This document shows, piece after piece, positions 17,201 through 21,715 of a stretch of DNA of 33,788 nt. This DNA is from Branchiostoma floridae. Lineage: Eukaryota; Chordata; Leptocardii; Amphioxiformes; Branchiostomatidae. The notes below the pieces were generated by a model, which was given only the letters and a program-made list of their open reading frames with translations, had not been told where the DNA came from and searched no databases. The translations under genes were made by a program, and so were the position numbers. Within the stretch, counting starts at the first letter, position 1. Each line of letters starts with the position of its first letter. The DNA lies in NCBI RefSeq assembly GCF_000003815.2, contig NW_023365716.1, positions 618,388 through 652,175 on the forward strand. The letters are read 5' to 3'.

Positions 17201-18409
17201 AAAGAAATGCTGACAATAACAGATATCCAAACCAACCTGTTTACAGCATCGTGCGAAATCGAAGGCTAGCTTCTGTCTGGGGAACAGTCTCCACACGGGG
17301 GAGGGGCGCCGCAGCCTGGAACAGCAGAAAATAAGCATTTCAGTGCAGATCAAATTACTCAATTAGCAGCCTTGTAGTCATCACAATTTCCTTACAATGG
17401 GCAAAAAGTATCAAATCTTAAGAGTCATTGCTTAAGAAAATCAGGCAGAGGCCGGAAGATGGAGGTCGGCCAAATGGTTTCATACTTTGTATGTGTGATA
17501 GGTATGTGGAACTATGAACAGCCATATAGTTAAAAACCTGTCAGGTTTTCTCGTGTGTTAAGGTGACAATAACAATAACAAATCAACATCTAATTCCTGA
17601 GGATTTTGGACAAGTAAATAAAAACATTACAACACTAACGTAGTACATGTAACAACATAGTACGTTAATCAGTAACATTATAGAAGATACACCCTCATAC
17701 AACAGTAGGATAGAGTCTGAACTGAGAGAGTTTATCGTTGTTCCTGTGTCCCATGAATAGTATGGCAAAATAGTAGAATTATTGGGAGTATTGAGCATAG
17801 AAACCTCCCTCACCCTGCCTTGTACTGAGGTCCTAACGGAAACTTCTTTATCTCCTCCTCTGCTTTCTCAAACCTCCTCAGCTTCTTCTTCCATTCTACT
17901 TTCCTCCTGTGTAAGGGAGTTTAAACAATTGTAAGTGTGAAGGAATGAATGAGTAAATGAATGAGTGAATGAACAGATAAATGAGTAGACTTGCACTTGG
18001 CAGAGGTCCCATGTTTGAGAAGATCTAACAAATCTGTCGGGTTTCTATTTCAGTATGAGCCCGACATAACTGAGGCAGTTTCTTTCTTTCTCTTTATCTC
18101 ACTCTCACTCTATCTCTTTCTTTCTTTTCTCTCTCTGTCTCTCTTATGCCATACAGACACAGCTAATAGTTTAGCAGGTATACGAAACAAACAAACAAAC
18201 AAACAAACACACTGTACACAAGTGAACCTCACCAGAGGGTTCGTGCAAATACTGACAAGAGGGTCAAGTGAGGAAACTGCAATAAATGATGTTGTTATTG
18301 TTTAAGAAAATTTAAAACAAACAAACACACTATACACAAGTGAACCTCACCATTCCCTGATCTGAGCCAGGCTGCGTTTCCTGGGAGACAGAGTTGGCTG
18401 GTGCGACAT
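4306..18409 (-). CDS. PRIMPOL: PrimPol (DNA-directed primase/polymerase), 14 coding exons
   Basis: The archaeo-eukaryotic primase family enzyme reprimes stalled replication forks in nucleus and mitochondria. The coding exons are 18409-18351, 17906-17814, 17315-17237, 16180-16083, 14791-14650, 11275-11202, 10852-10779, 10298-10134, 8670-8466, 8253-8135, 7376-7175, 6548-6466, 6010-5964 and 5262-4306. All use GT-AG and all phases agree, totalling 2397 nt or 798 aa. The catalytic motifs are present: DLE (D135, E137), SxH (S188, H190) and motif III D260 in LFIDAGVYTKNRNFR. The zinc knuckle ligands are C424, H431, C451 and C456. Similarity to human PrimPol runs through WRLF, FYEVIPE, NPGxDG, SPYPEVD, WCENIGRAH and YQKCHDPVC. 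The extra length is mostly the last exon. The start ATG has a good context (CACCATG). Confidence 0.95.
5311..5516. mobile_element. Long-TIR MITE in PRIMPOL intron 13
   Basis: The inverted arms are about 85 bp each: GATATAGGAGACTTCTTGTA on the left and its complement ending TTCTCCTATATCC on the right. Inner matching blocks are GGTGTCTATCAGACACC and GGTGTCTGATAGACAC. The loop is short, so the element folds back. It ends about 50 bases upstream (in gene sense) of the exon 14 acceptor, within reach of the branch-point region. No coding capacity is seen. Confidence 0.75.
5964..6010 (-). CDS. PRIMPOL: PRIMPOL exon 13
   Basis: A 47-nt exon bounded by CCTCCCCAG and GAAGAG|GTGAGT. It encodes ERPLPAEVLPAFILEE (residues 465-480), matching the human PLPAEVCLLFLFKEE segment just after the zinc knuckle. 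The remaining intron sequence between 5517 and 5963 shows nothing recognisable. Confidence 0.9.
6466..6548 (-). CDS. PRIMPOL: PRIMPOL exon 12: second half of the zinc knuckle
   Basis: Bounded by CCATTGTAG and CTCCAG|GTAAAA. It encodes FVADLKRQVLYQKCHDPVC and then RAQNYKSP (residues 438-464). C451 and C456 correspond to the last two zinc ligands of human PrimPol, which are needed there for primase activity. The zinc site is thus assembled from exons 11 and 12. Confidence 0.93.
6590..6815. mobile_element. MITE family with CAAATAGCA / TGCTATTTGG arms
   Basis: The inverted arms include AATGCCAAATAGCACTTACT (about 6650-6669) and AAGTGCTATTTGGCAT (about 6757-6772), with outer ACATC/ATATCC tails. 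Related single arms occur at about 14923-14985 (TAGCAGTTACTCAAGCAACT) and 32069-32130 (AGTTGCTTGAGTAACTATTT), so the family is dispersed in this region. It is non-coding and lies in PRIMPOL intron 11. Confidence 0.55.
6893..7170 (+). mobile_element. tRNA-derived SINE
   Basis: The tRNA-like head has an A-box-like TGGCCTAGTGGGTAGAGTG and a B box GAGTTCGATCCC at about 6946-6957. A conserved body follows (CCAAAGACTTTAAAAATGG, CAGTGGACTAG, TGTGGCCCAAGG) and the 3' end is TTTAACTTTTAACC. A second copy lies in opposite orientation at about 11730-12043. The element's 3' end touches the exon 11 donor, so it begins at about intron position +5 in gene sense. Confidence 0.85.
7175..7376 (-). CDS. PRIMPOL: PRIMPOL exon 11: SPYPEVD to WCENIGRAH, first zinc ligands
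   Basis: Encodes residues 370-436, including SPYPEVDAYVILQ, GGIRQWTYF and WCENIGRAHRSNHV. C424 and H431 are the first two zinc ligands. The donor is GTCAT|GTAGGT. The acceptor is ATTTACACAG, but two further copies of this acceptor and of the first about 108 exon bases lie directly upstream (starts 7522 and 7668). Only the start at 7376 reads through to the zinc ligands, because each 146-bp copy shifts the frame. Confidence 0.92.
7377..7670 (-). repeat. PRIMPOL: Two extra tandem copies of the exon 11 acceptor and 5' part
   Basis: The 146-bp units start at 7668 and 7522 (the true exon at 7376 is the third). Each has an intact CACAG acceptor and encodes SGCSSSPYPEVDAY followed by a diverged version of ASREGVYGGIRQWTYF. 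The copies then run into intron-like AATAAACCT instead of continuing the exon, and no consensus donor follows. Substitutions such as GGIRLWMHF show some divergence. Splicing to either copy would add 146 or 292 nt and bring in a premature stop. Confidence 0.9.
8135..8253 (-). CDS. PRIMPOL: PRIMPOL exon 10
   Basis: Bounded by CCTTCTCCAG and GGGAAG|GTACAG. Encodes FSPELRVLRCEEGNSSSGRV and a Ser/Thr/Asp-rich stretch (residues 331-369). The start matches human FSDTLRILTCE. The rest is low-complexity and unlike the human linker, as expected for a loop. Confidence 0.88.
8466..8670 (-). CDS. PRIMPOL: PRIMPOL exon 9 with an internal 7-residue triplication
   Basis: Bounded by CCCTCTACAG and GTGAG|GTGAGG. 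It encodes GVYTKNRNFRLYQSTKLGRR (just after motif III) and ends VFLESLVSNVR, both strongly matching human PrimPol (GVYTRNRNFRLYKSSK and FLSSLVSNVR). Between them a 21-bp unit encoding EGSKACW is repeated three times (8506-8568), where human has a non-repetitive stretch. The frame is kept. Confidence 0.92.
8764..9143. mobile_element. Non-autonomous hAT-type element, 8-bp TSD
   Basis: The ends TAGTGGTGCATACCTAAA and TTTAGGTACACACACTA are inverted relatives, flanked by a perfect direct repeat CTCATCAG (8756-8763 and 9144-9151). Internal inverted AAGTCCGGACTT and GGTCCAAGTCC blocks resemble those of the hAT element at 570-988. It is 380 bp, with no transposase, and lies in PRIMPOL intron 8. Confidence 0.8.
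9472..9766. mobile_element. hAT-like MITE beside a duplicated exon fragment
   Basis: The termini CAGGGTTGGGCAAG and its complement CTTGTCCAACCCTG bound a 295-bp non-coding element. The flanks share CTGAAA but not a clean 8-bp duplication, so the superfamily is a guess from the termini. It ends 15 bases from the duplicated exon 8 donor fragment at 9781. Confidence 0.65.
9783..9830 (-). pseudogene. PRIMPOL: Orphan copy of the 3' end of PRIMPOL exon 8 with its donor
   Basis: Reading in gene sense, 48 bases encode VVKNKDGERVLFIDA and end at GCAG|GTGAGG, closely matching exon 8 (VMKNKDGDRVLFIDA, GCAG|GTAAGC). Motif III aspartate is preserved. No AG acceptor stands at the 5' edge (ACTTTTCAATG), so it cannot be an ordinary internal exon. 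Best read as a partial duplication carrying a live-looking donor. Confidence 0.8.
10134..10298 (-). CDS. PRIMPOL: PRIMPOL exon 8: carries catalytic motif III Asp
   Basis: Bounded by CTTCTCTCCAG and GATGCAG|GTAAGC. Encodes residues 207-261 from GNFVHQMCEKLYL to VMKNKDGDRVLFIDA. D260 is the third metal-binding acidic residue. The disordered insertion that human PrimPol carries in this segment is shorter here, so the core is compact. Confidence 0.93.
10302..10675 (-). repeat. About 92-100-bp degenerate tandem repeat next to the exon 8 acceptor
   Basis: Four copies are marked by CACAATTTGATTG-like cores at 10378, 10478, 10570 and 10661. Each also contains, in gene sense, a CTTTCCC / CCCTCTC pyrimidine tract resembling that of the exon 8 acceptor. 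No exon sequence is included. It looks like an acceptor-proximal duplication in PRIMPOL intron 7. Confidence 0.65.
10779..10852 (-). CDS. PRIMPOL: PRIMPOL exon 7: motif II SxH
   Basis: Bounded by TTTGTTTTTAG and CATGCAG|GTGGGT. Encodes TEEKFSHHLIFHLPGAAFQD and NIHA (residues 183-206). S188 and H190 form the SxH nucleotide-binding motif, matching human STDEKFSRHLIF. Confidence 0.94.
11202..11275 (-). CDS. PRIMPOL: PRIMPOL exon 6
   Basis: Bounded by CTTCCTTGCAG and GAGTCAAG|GTCAGT. Encodes CVCWFLKKKYNLTCTEEHVL and DLES (residues 158-181), matching the human VCKALQELYGVNCSAEDVLNLDS region between motifs I and II. Confidence 0.9.
11310..11540 (+). mobile_element. Possible tRNA-derived SINE remnant
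   Basis: A B-box-like AAAGTTTGATTCC (about 11342-11354) is followed by GGGTTGCGGTCCTTAGGACAAGACACTG, a tail style seen in other tRNA SINEs. The ends are not clear. It lies in PRIMPOL intron 5. Confidence 0.35.
11730..12043 (-). mobile_element. tRNA-derived SINE, second copy
   Basis: The reverse complement of this stretch matches the SINE at 6893-7170: same A-box region, B box (GGGATCGAACTC on the plus strand), AAAGACTTTAAAAATGG, CAGCGGACCAG and TTTAACTTTTAACC tail. The 3' part differs by small indels, so the two insertions are independent or old. Confidence 0.85.
12044..13336. other. PRIMPOL intron 5 interior, no feature recognised
   Basis: AT-rich intron sequence. A short GC-richer patch at about 12960-13090 has CGCACGTGAT and TGATTGGCT (E-box-like and inverted CCAAT-like) and could be regulatory, but these words are short and no exon follows in either direction. 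Confidence 0.35.
13337..13822. mobile_element. TIR element, long member of the CTCTACCAGGCTCC family
   Basis: The left end AGCCACTACCAGACTTCCGCC and the right end GGAGCCTGGTAGAGGCTA are inverted relatives and match the ends of the elements at 360-515 and 3079-3240. The interior (about 485 bp) has no transposase-like frame. Confidence 0.55.
14100..14575 (+). repeat. Retroelement-like repeat with (GAAA)n and terminal hairpin
   Basis: A block rich in CAAATTTCGGGTC / CAAATTTCAGGTCATTC phrases ends in a short (GAAA)n run (about 14492-14513) and then a hairpin at about 14533-14571 with arms ATTTTCACTC, GCGTACC and GGTACGC, AGTGAAAAT. The arrangement resembles the 3' end of a dispersed repeat, but the class is not certain. 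It lies in PRIMPOL intron 5, just downstream of exon 5 in gene sense. Confidence 0.5.
14650..14791 (-). CDS. PRIMPOL: PRIMPOL exon 5: motif I DxE catalytic metal site
   Basis: Bounded by TTCCCCCCAG and ATCAGG|GTGGGT. Encodes residues 111-157 with GHFYEVIPEGATCHLYFDLE and then FSKVVNPGSDGVAMV. D135 and E137 form the DxE metal-binding pair. Matches human CYEVIPENAVCKLYFDLEF and NPGADG closely. Confidence 0.96.
15001..15045 (+). repeat. (GAAT)n microsatellite
   Basis: A run of ATGAATGAATGAATGA-type repeats followed by CAATCAATC. It lies between a MITE arm (about 14923-14985) and a SINE. No coding. Confidence 0.6.
15131..15590 (+). mobile_element. tRNA-derived SINE, full-length-looking
   Basis: The head has an A-box-like TAGCACAGTGGTAG and B box GGTTCAAATCTG (about 15181-15192). 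The body includes CCCTTGGGAAAGGCACTTTA, GGACGTTAAATGGAGGTCCC and GCACGTTAAAGAACCC, phrases typical of long metazoan SINE bodies, and ends with a GATGATGATGA simple tail. Located in PRIMPOL intron 4. Distinct from the SINE at 6893. Confidence 0.85.
15688..16028. mobile_element. hAT-like MITE with CAGGGCTCTAGCCAG ends
   Basis: Perfect-looking terminal repeats CAGGGCTCTAGCCAG and CTGGCTAGAGCCCTG bound 341 bp. The flanks CCACCGAC and CTACAGAC agree at six of eight positions, which would fit a decayed 8-bp target duplication. The interior repeats TGACGGAAA. It lies 55 bases past the exon 4 donor. Confidence 0.75.
16083..16180 (-). CDS. PRIMPOL: PRIMPOL exon 4
   Basis: Encodes DVHVFACEVEGESENGQRKY and LVTTYEQFWDMY (residues 78-109), matching human DVHVFALECKVGDGQRIYLVTTYAEFWFYY. 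The donor is ACAG|GTAGGG. The acceptor TTGTTACCCCAG|GATG is the proximal of 17 tandem copies. Choosing this copy is required by the frame. Confidence 0.93.
16169..16700 (-). repeat. PRIMPOL: 17-copy minisatellite of the exon 4 splice acceptor
   Basis: The unit is 31 or 32 bp (CATGGACATCCTGGGGTAAC plus AACAGGTTAACA on the plus strand). Units start at 16171, 16203, 16235, 16267, 16299, 16331, 16363, 16395, 16426, 16458, 16489, 16521, 16553, 16585, 16616, 16648 and 16679. In gene sense each unit is pyrimidine-containing TTAACCTGTTGTTACCCCAG followed by exon start GATGTCCATGTG, so each is a candidate 3' splice site. Variants are GGGT/GGGGT and ACATCC/ACGTCC. Units are almost identical, implying recent expansion or ongoing homogenisation. 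Confidence 0.95.
17152..17197. repeat. Near-perfect palindrome in PRIMPOL intron 3
   Basis: AACTACTGCGAAAA (17160-17173) and TTTTCGCAGTAGTT (17175-17188) are perfect inverted repeats around a single base, with CTCCAAA/TTTGGAG extending the arms. It sits 40 bases downstream of the exon 3 donor in gene sense. It could be the centre of a decayed foldback element. Confidence 0.7.
17237..17315 (-). CDS. PRIMPOL: PRIMPOL exon 3
   Basis: Bounded by GCTGTTCCAG and AAACAG|GTTGGT. Encodes LRRPSPVWRLFPRQKLAFDF and ARCCKQ (residues 52-77), matching human PPSIWRLFHRQAQAFNFVKSCKE. Confidence 0.94.
17814..17906 (-). CDS. PRIMPOL: PRIMPOL exon 2
   Basis: Bounded by CTTACACAG and GCAGG|GTGAGG. Encodes RKVEWKKKLRRFEKAEEEIK and KFPLGPQYKA (residues 21-50). 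This aligns with human NRKWEAKLKQIEERASHYERKPLSSVYRP at the N-terminus. Confidence 0.88.
18208..18353 (-). repeat. Duplicated exon 1 donor region in intron 1
   Basis: A segment running from the exon 1 donor (TGGTGAGGTTCACTTGTG in gene sense) into (GTTT)n is present at about 18208-18234 and 18328-18353, and its distal part a third time at about 18492-18506. The copy at 18234 keeps GGTGAGG but not the exon in front of it. Confidence 0.7.
18351..18409 (-). CDS. PRIMPOL: PRIMPOL exon 1 (initiator exon)
   Basis: Encodes MSHQPTLSPRKRSLAQIRE and the first two bases of the next tryptophan codon. The donor is GAATG|GTGAGG. Twelve bases upstream of the ATG is an acceptor-like ACTCCCAG, so a 5' untranslated exon probably lies further upstream. 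The ATG context CACCATG is favourable. Human PrimPol starts nearer to the NRKWEAKL block, so the first 20 residues are an extension. Confidence 0.8.
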
Positions 18410-18456
18410 GGTGCTGGGAACCTGGGAGTGAACAAGGAAAAGATTTTTATTTTTAG

Positions 18457-18551
18457 TTACAAACAAACAAACAAACAAACAAAGAAAGAAACACACTGTA
18501 CACGAGTAATCCTGGGGGACAGAGTTGGCTGGTGGGACATGGTGATGGGAA
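18457..18551 (-). repeat. Second copy of the initiator exon, with ATG and acceptor
   Basis: In gene sense the copy reads CTGCCAG, ATTCCCATCACC, then ATG at 18540 and codons for MSHQPTLSPR, matching the true exon 1. It then leaves exon sequence and reads into (GTTT)n to a TAA at 18457-18459. If retained in a transcript, it would act as a 27-codon upstream ORF with the same start context as the real ATG. Confidence 0.75.
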
Positions 18552-18630
18552 TCTGGCAGTAAACAATGAAAAGAATTTTAATTTATAGTCAATTAAGTTG
18601 AGAATGTTGCAGATAATGTGGAAATCTTAA

Positions 18631-18722
18631 TACTCCCGATCCATCGATCTCGGAAGTTAAGCAACGTGCAGTTCGGTCAGTTCTTGGATGGGAGACCACC
18701 AAGGATGCCCAGATGCTGCAGC
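18631..18722 (+). repeat. 5S rRNA-derived sequence (SINE head or pseudogene)
   Basis: CCGATCCATCGATCTCGGAAGTTAAGCA and GTTCTTGGATGGGAGACC are close to the middle and 3' part of 5S rRNA, including the internal promoter C-box region. The first about 25 bases of 5S are missing. The following sequence (to about 18800) contains GATGTAAAACGGGGGTCCC, similar to long SINE bodies, and continues after the MITE at 19013. A 5S-derived (SINE3-type) retroposon is more likely than a functional 5S gene. Confidence 0.75.
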
Positions 18723-18800
18723 CTGACCAAGAATTTCACGAAATCGTCTTTAAATTTAATCAGAAGAGATGTAAAACGGGGGTCCCATGCCTCGAGCACG

Positions 18801-19012
18801 TACTGTAAATGCAGAAATGTTCGCGGTGAATTAATGTTCGCGGTTTTTGCGGTGACCACTTCACCGCAAACTTAAATCCACTGCGAACATTTTTCTACTA
18901 TGGTAGTAGACTGCAGTCTATGGTGTTAGCGCGAACTTTAATCCACAGCGAAAAGTCCTTTTTCCCGCTACCGCAAAATCAAATCCCCGCGAACTTTAAT
19001 GCATTTACAGTA
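18801..19012. mobile_element. MITE with TA-CTGTAAATGC ends, copy 1
   Basis: The termini are TACTGTAAATGC and GCATTTACAGTA, flanked by TA. The interior is dominated by TTCGCGG / CCGCGAA blocks in inverted arrangement. It interrupts the 5S-derived repeat at a TA. A TA target fits a Tc1/mariner-like or related origin. This copy is inverted relative to the other three in the window. Confidence 0.85.
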
Positions 19013-19930
19013 TCAGCCTCATTACTCAAACAGTGAGTACCAAATGGCTGCAAGTGATACACCAGATGTATTTTAACTGAAAATGACAGTCCCGTTTTTA
19101 GTACGGACTGCCTCATCATTTCATATTACCCTCATGATTTTACCAACCATGCAAAATATTTACCATAATTGATCTCTACTTTCAGTAGATCCTCCGAGCT
19201 AGATGTAAACAAACTGGCACTTTTCTACTAGTGAATATAAGCCCTCTGACAGAGATCATAACATATGTGCGGCGACAGGAATTATAGGTTATGTGTCAAA
19301 GGTAAGGCCTCGAAAAAGAAAACAGTCTCGACAATTGTTTCGATTTGGATAATAATGCCCAGACTGGTTTTGTTTTTGTGGGTCATTTACCTTTGACATA
19401 TTATTTACATTCCTGAGCGAGTACATGTTTTCTGATCTCTGATTATGTTGGAGGTAAGGTGAAAATCTTGACGCCACAATTGACCATGACAATCCCGTTC
19501 TGACTACGAAGTGATTGAGCATATTCCCTGCATGATTTTACGAACAAACTTTGCAAAATCTACTTCTAGTGATGTAAACAAACTGGCGGCCTCTCGTATG
19601 GCGAAATATCTTCATTTTTATAACTTCCTGAAATCATGCCATTGAGCTGATCAAACCGAGGATTTATTGTTGATTTAATCTCATAAAATACTTTGATTGA
19701 ACACAAGTGACATCGAACATCGCCCCAATCTGGTTGTAGAAAGTTACACAACTTTTTCATAGACGTAAAAATCGTGGGCGACTACTAGCTGCTTTCTTAA
19801 CGTTTTCCATACCTTCAATTACTCTGATTGACGTACAAACGCACACGTAGGTTACCTGTCTTTTCCTCTTGCTATTATGTAGTTGTTGTCTTCTTTCTCG
19901 TCCCAGAAACTTTGTTTCAAGCCCCTAACG
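19013..19930. other. Intergenic or 5' intron sequence, nothing firm
   Basis: Contains the tail of the 5S-derived repeat and AT-rich sequence with two loosely similar halves: GATGTAAACAAACTGGC occurs at about 19202-19218 and 19572-19588, suggesting an old duplication of about 370 bp. No exon is supported. Confidence 0.4.
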
Positions 19931-19940
19931 TCGCCCTCAC

Positions 19941-19980
19941 ATCTCTTCTCAGCTCAGTTTGGCGGCCATGTTTCCCGCTC
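19941..19980 (-). promoter_or_regulatory. Candidate PRIMPOL promoter and non-coding first exon
   Basis: On the minus strand GAAACATGGCCGCC (TISU/YY1-like) is followed by a tiny ORF MAAKLS and stop, then a donor-like GAT|GTGAGG ending at 19941. The same arrangement occurs at the zinc-finger promoters at 24.3 and 32.6 kb. Joining 19941 to the acceptor at 18422 would give a 5' UTR intron of about 1.5 kb. No transcript evidence is available. Confidence 0.4.
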
Positions 19981-20607
19981 CGTCCCGACAGACCTTGCGT
20001 TACGGTCTCACACTGGCGTTCACATCCAACCTGTGCACCTATCACTGTAAACTCCGGGGGCTAAGCGAGAGAAGGTGGAAATTGGCCAGAAATTGCGGAA
20101 GTGGAATTTGCTTTTGGTGTTATAGTTACGTGCAACCGTGTATGTTTTTATTTAGGTCTTTTAAAGGGTATATGAAAGAGAGAGACTAGTATGTTTAATA
20201 AGATTGTTGGCCACCTTGCATCCCTCCTTGGTATTGCAGAATTTCTTTACTTTTAACGTTCTAGGCATGCAATAGTGGTCATTTTTGTCTTTGCTTTTGA
20301 TTGATAACTTTTGTTGTTTAGTTAAAAAAAATCAACCTGTTTGTGTAGGAAATGTCTGACTTTTCAACTTAGTTTCGGTTGTCTTTTTACACCTCGAAAT
20401 AAAATTCACAAAAGCGACATACTGTATAAGGAAGGGGTGGAACTCCTCTAGATGATAGCACATCCTATTTTCATGTTGTTGCTTAGTGAATGAAATCACT
20501 TTCAGTCTTCCTAAACACCGAGATTTTTCCAGGCCATCTTTTATCTGAAGTGCAAATTCAAATACATCATGACATGTGACAATCCATGCATGGCAGATAT
20601 AGGAAAA

Positions 20608-20798
20608 TACTGTAAATGCATTTAAGTTCGCGGGGATTTAATTTCGCGGTAGCGGGAAAAAGGACTTTTCACGGTGGTTTTAAGTTCGCGGTAACACCAT
20701 AGACTACAGTCTAATACCATAATAGAAAAATGTTCGCGGTGGATTTAAATTAAAACCACGAACATTAATGCACCGCGGACATGTCTGCATTTACAGTA
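20608..20798. mobile_element. MITE with TA-CTGTAAATGC ends, copy 2
   Basis: Starts TACTGTAAATGCATTTAAG and ends GCATTTACAGTA with a TA on each side. Interior CGCGGTAGCGGGAAAAAGGA matches the other copies. Non-coding. Confidence 0.85.
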
Positions 20799-21715
20799 CA
20801 TCAAAGGTTTAGACATAGAAATTCCTCAAATGATTGTAAAAGCCTCCAATAACTGTAAGAAATTTATCCCATACTACAACTTCTGTATTAGATAGATAAG
20901 CATTAAGTTATAGAACTGTAGTTATGTACATGCCATACTTTGTACCGGTACAATTGTTGTGCAATAAAGCTATCTAAAAGTATGTAGGTATGTTTATTCA
21001 TGACCAGGTACCCCCCACCCCCGTCTTCATCTAACTGCAACATCTTTAAACTTACATGGATCATTTCTAACACTCTCTTTAGTTTGTTCACAACCATTTT
21101 ATTTGAGTACATCTTGGACAGTACAGATTTTCATTGTAAATATACAAATCATTTCTATCATCTGCGAGTTTGTACAAATCCCCCATAGAACAGCTTTGAT
21201 ATGCATTAAAGAATAAAACAAGCAAATCTATAGGTGTGACACAAAGGTTAGGTACACATGTAATCACCAATGTGTCAACAGTGAATGTCAAAAACAAAAA
21301 GTCAATTTCTAAATAAGTTAAAAAAGTAAATCCATAATCTATGCCTAGGGACTAGTACCTTAGTTCAAACCCACATCTAAATACCCTCCTTGATCCTAGG
21401 TGATATTTTACAGAGGCTTTTGCATGATAATCTCTATTGAACACATTTATCACAATCCTTGCCAGTATGTACATGTGTCTGGATATGTCTACCTCTATAA
21501 ATGTACACTTGCTTACTACAAAATAATCTTTGTATACCAGAGCCCTAGACACACCTAGGCTTCATTTTTCTACCAGTTTAGATACAATTTTTTTCAACCA
21601 TAGGGATTGCTTGGAGATTAAGTACTGGTACAACTTACTACAAGGTACAGATTTAGGCTACAGTTAACATGATGGTCACTCCTAGATCCTGAAGGGCTCG
21701 TTTCAACACTTTTTT
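20799..21715. other. Probable 3' flank/UTR of the minus-strand zinc-finger gene
   Basis: AT-rich, with no exon. Reverse-strand poly(A) signal candidates (TTTATT on the plus strand) lie at about 20992 and 21098. A single end of the GCTTGGAGATTA element family (compare 27867-28032) appears at about 21609. Confidence 0.35.

Noticed and set aside
18631-18722. Functional 5S rRNA gene
   Set aside because: The 5' quarter is missing and several stem positions are changed; a retroposed derivative fits better.
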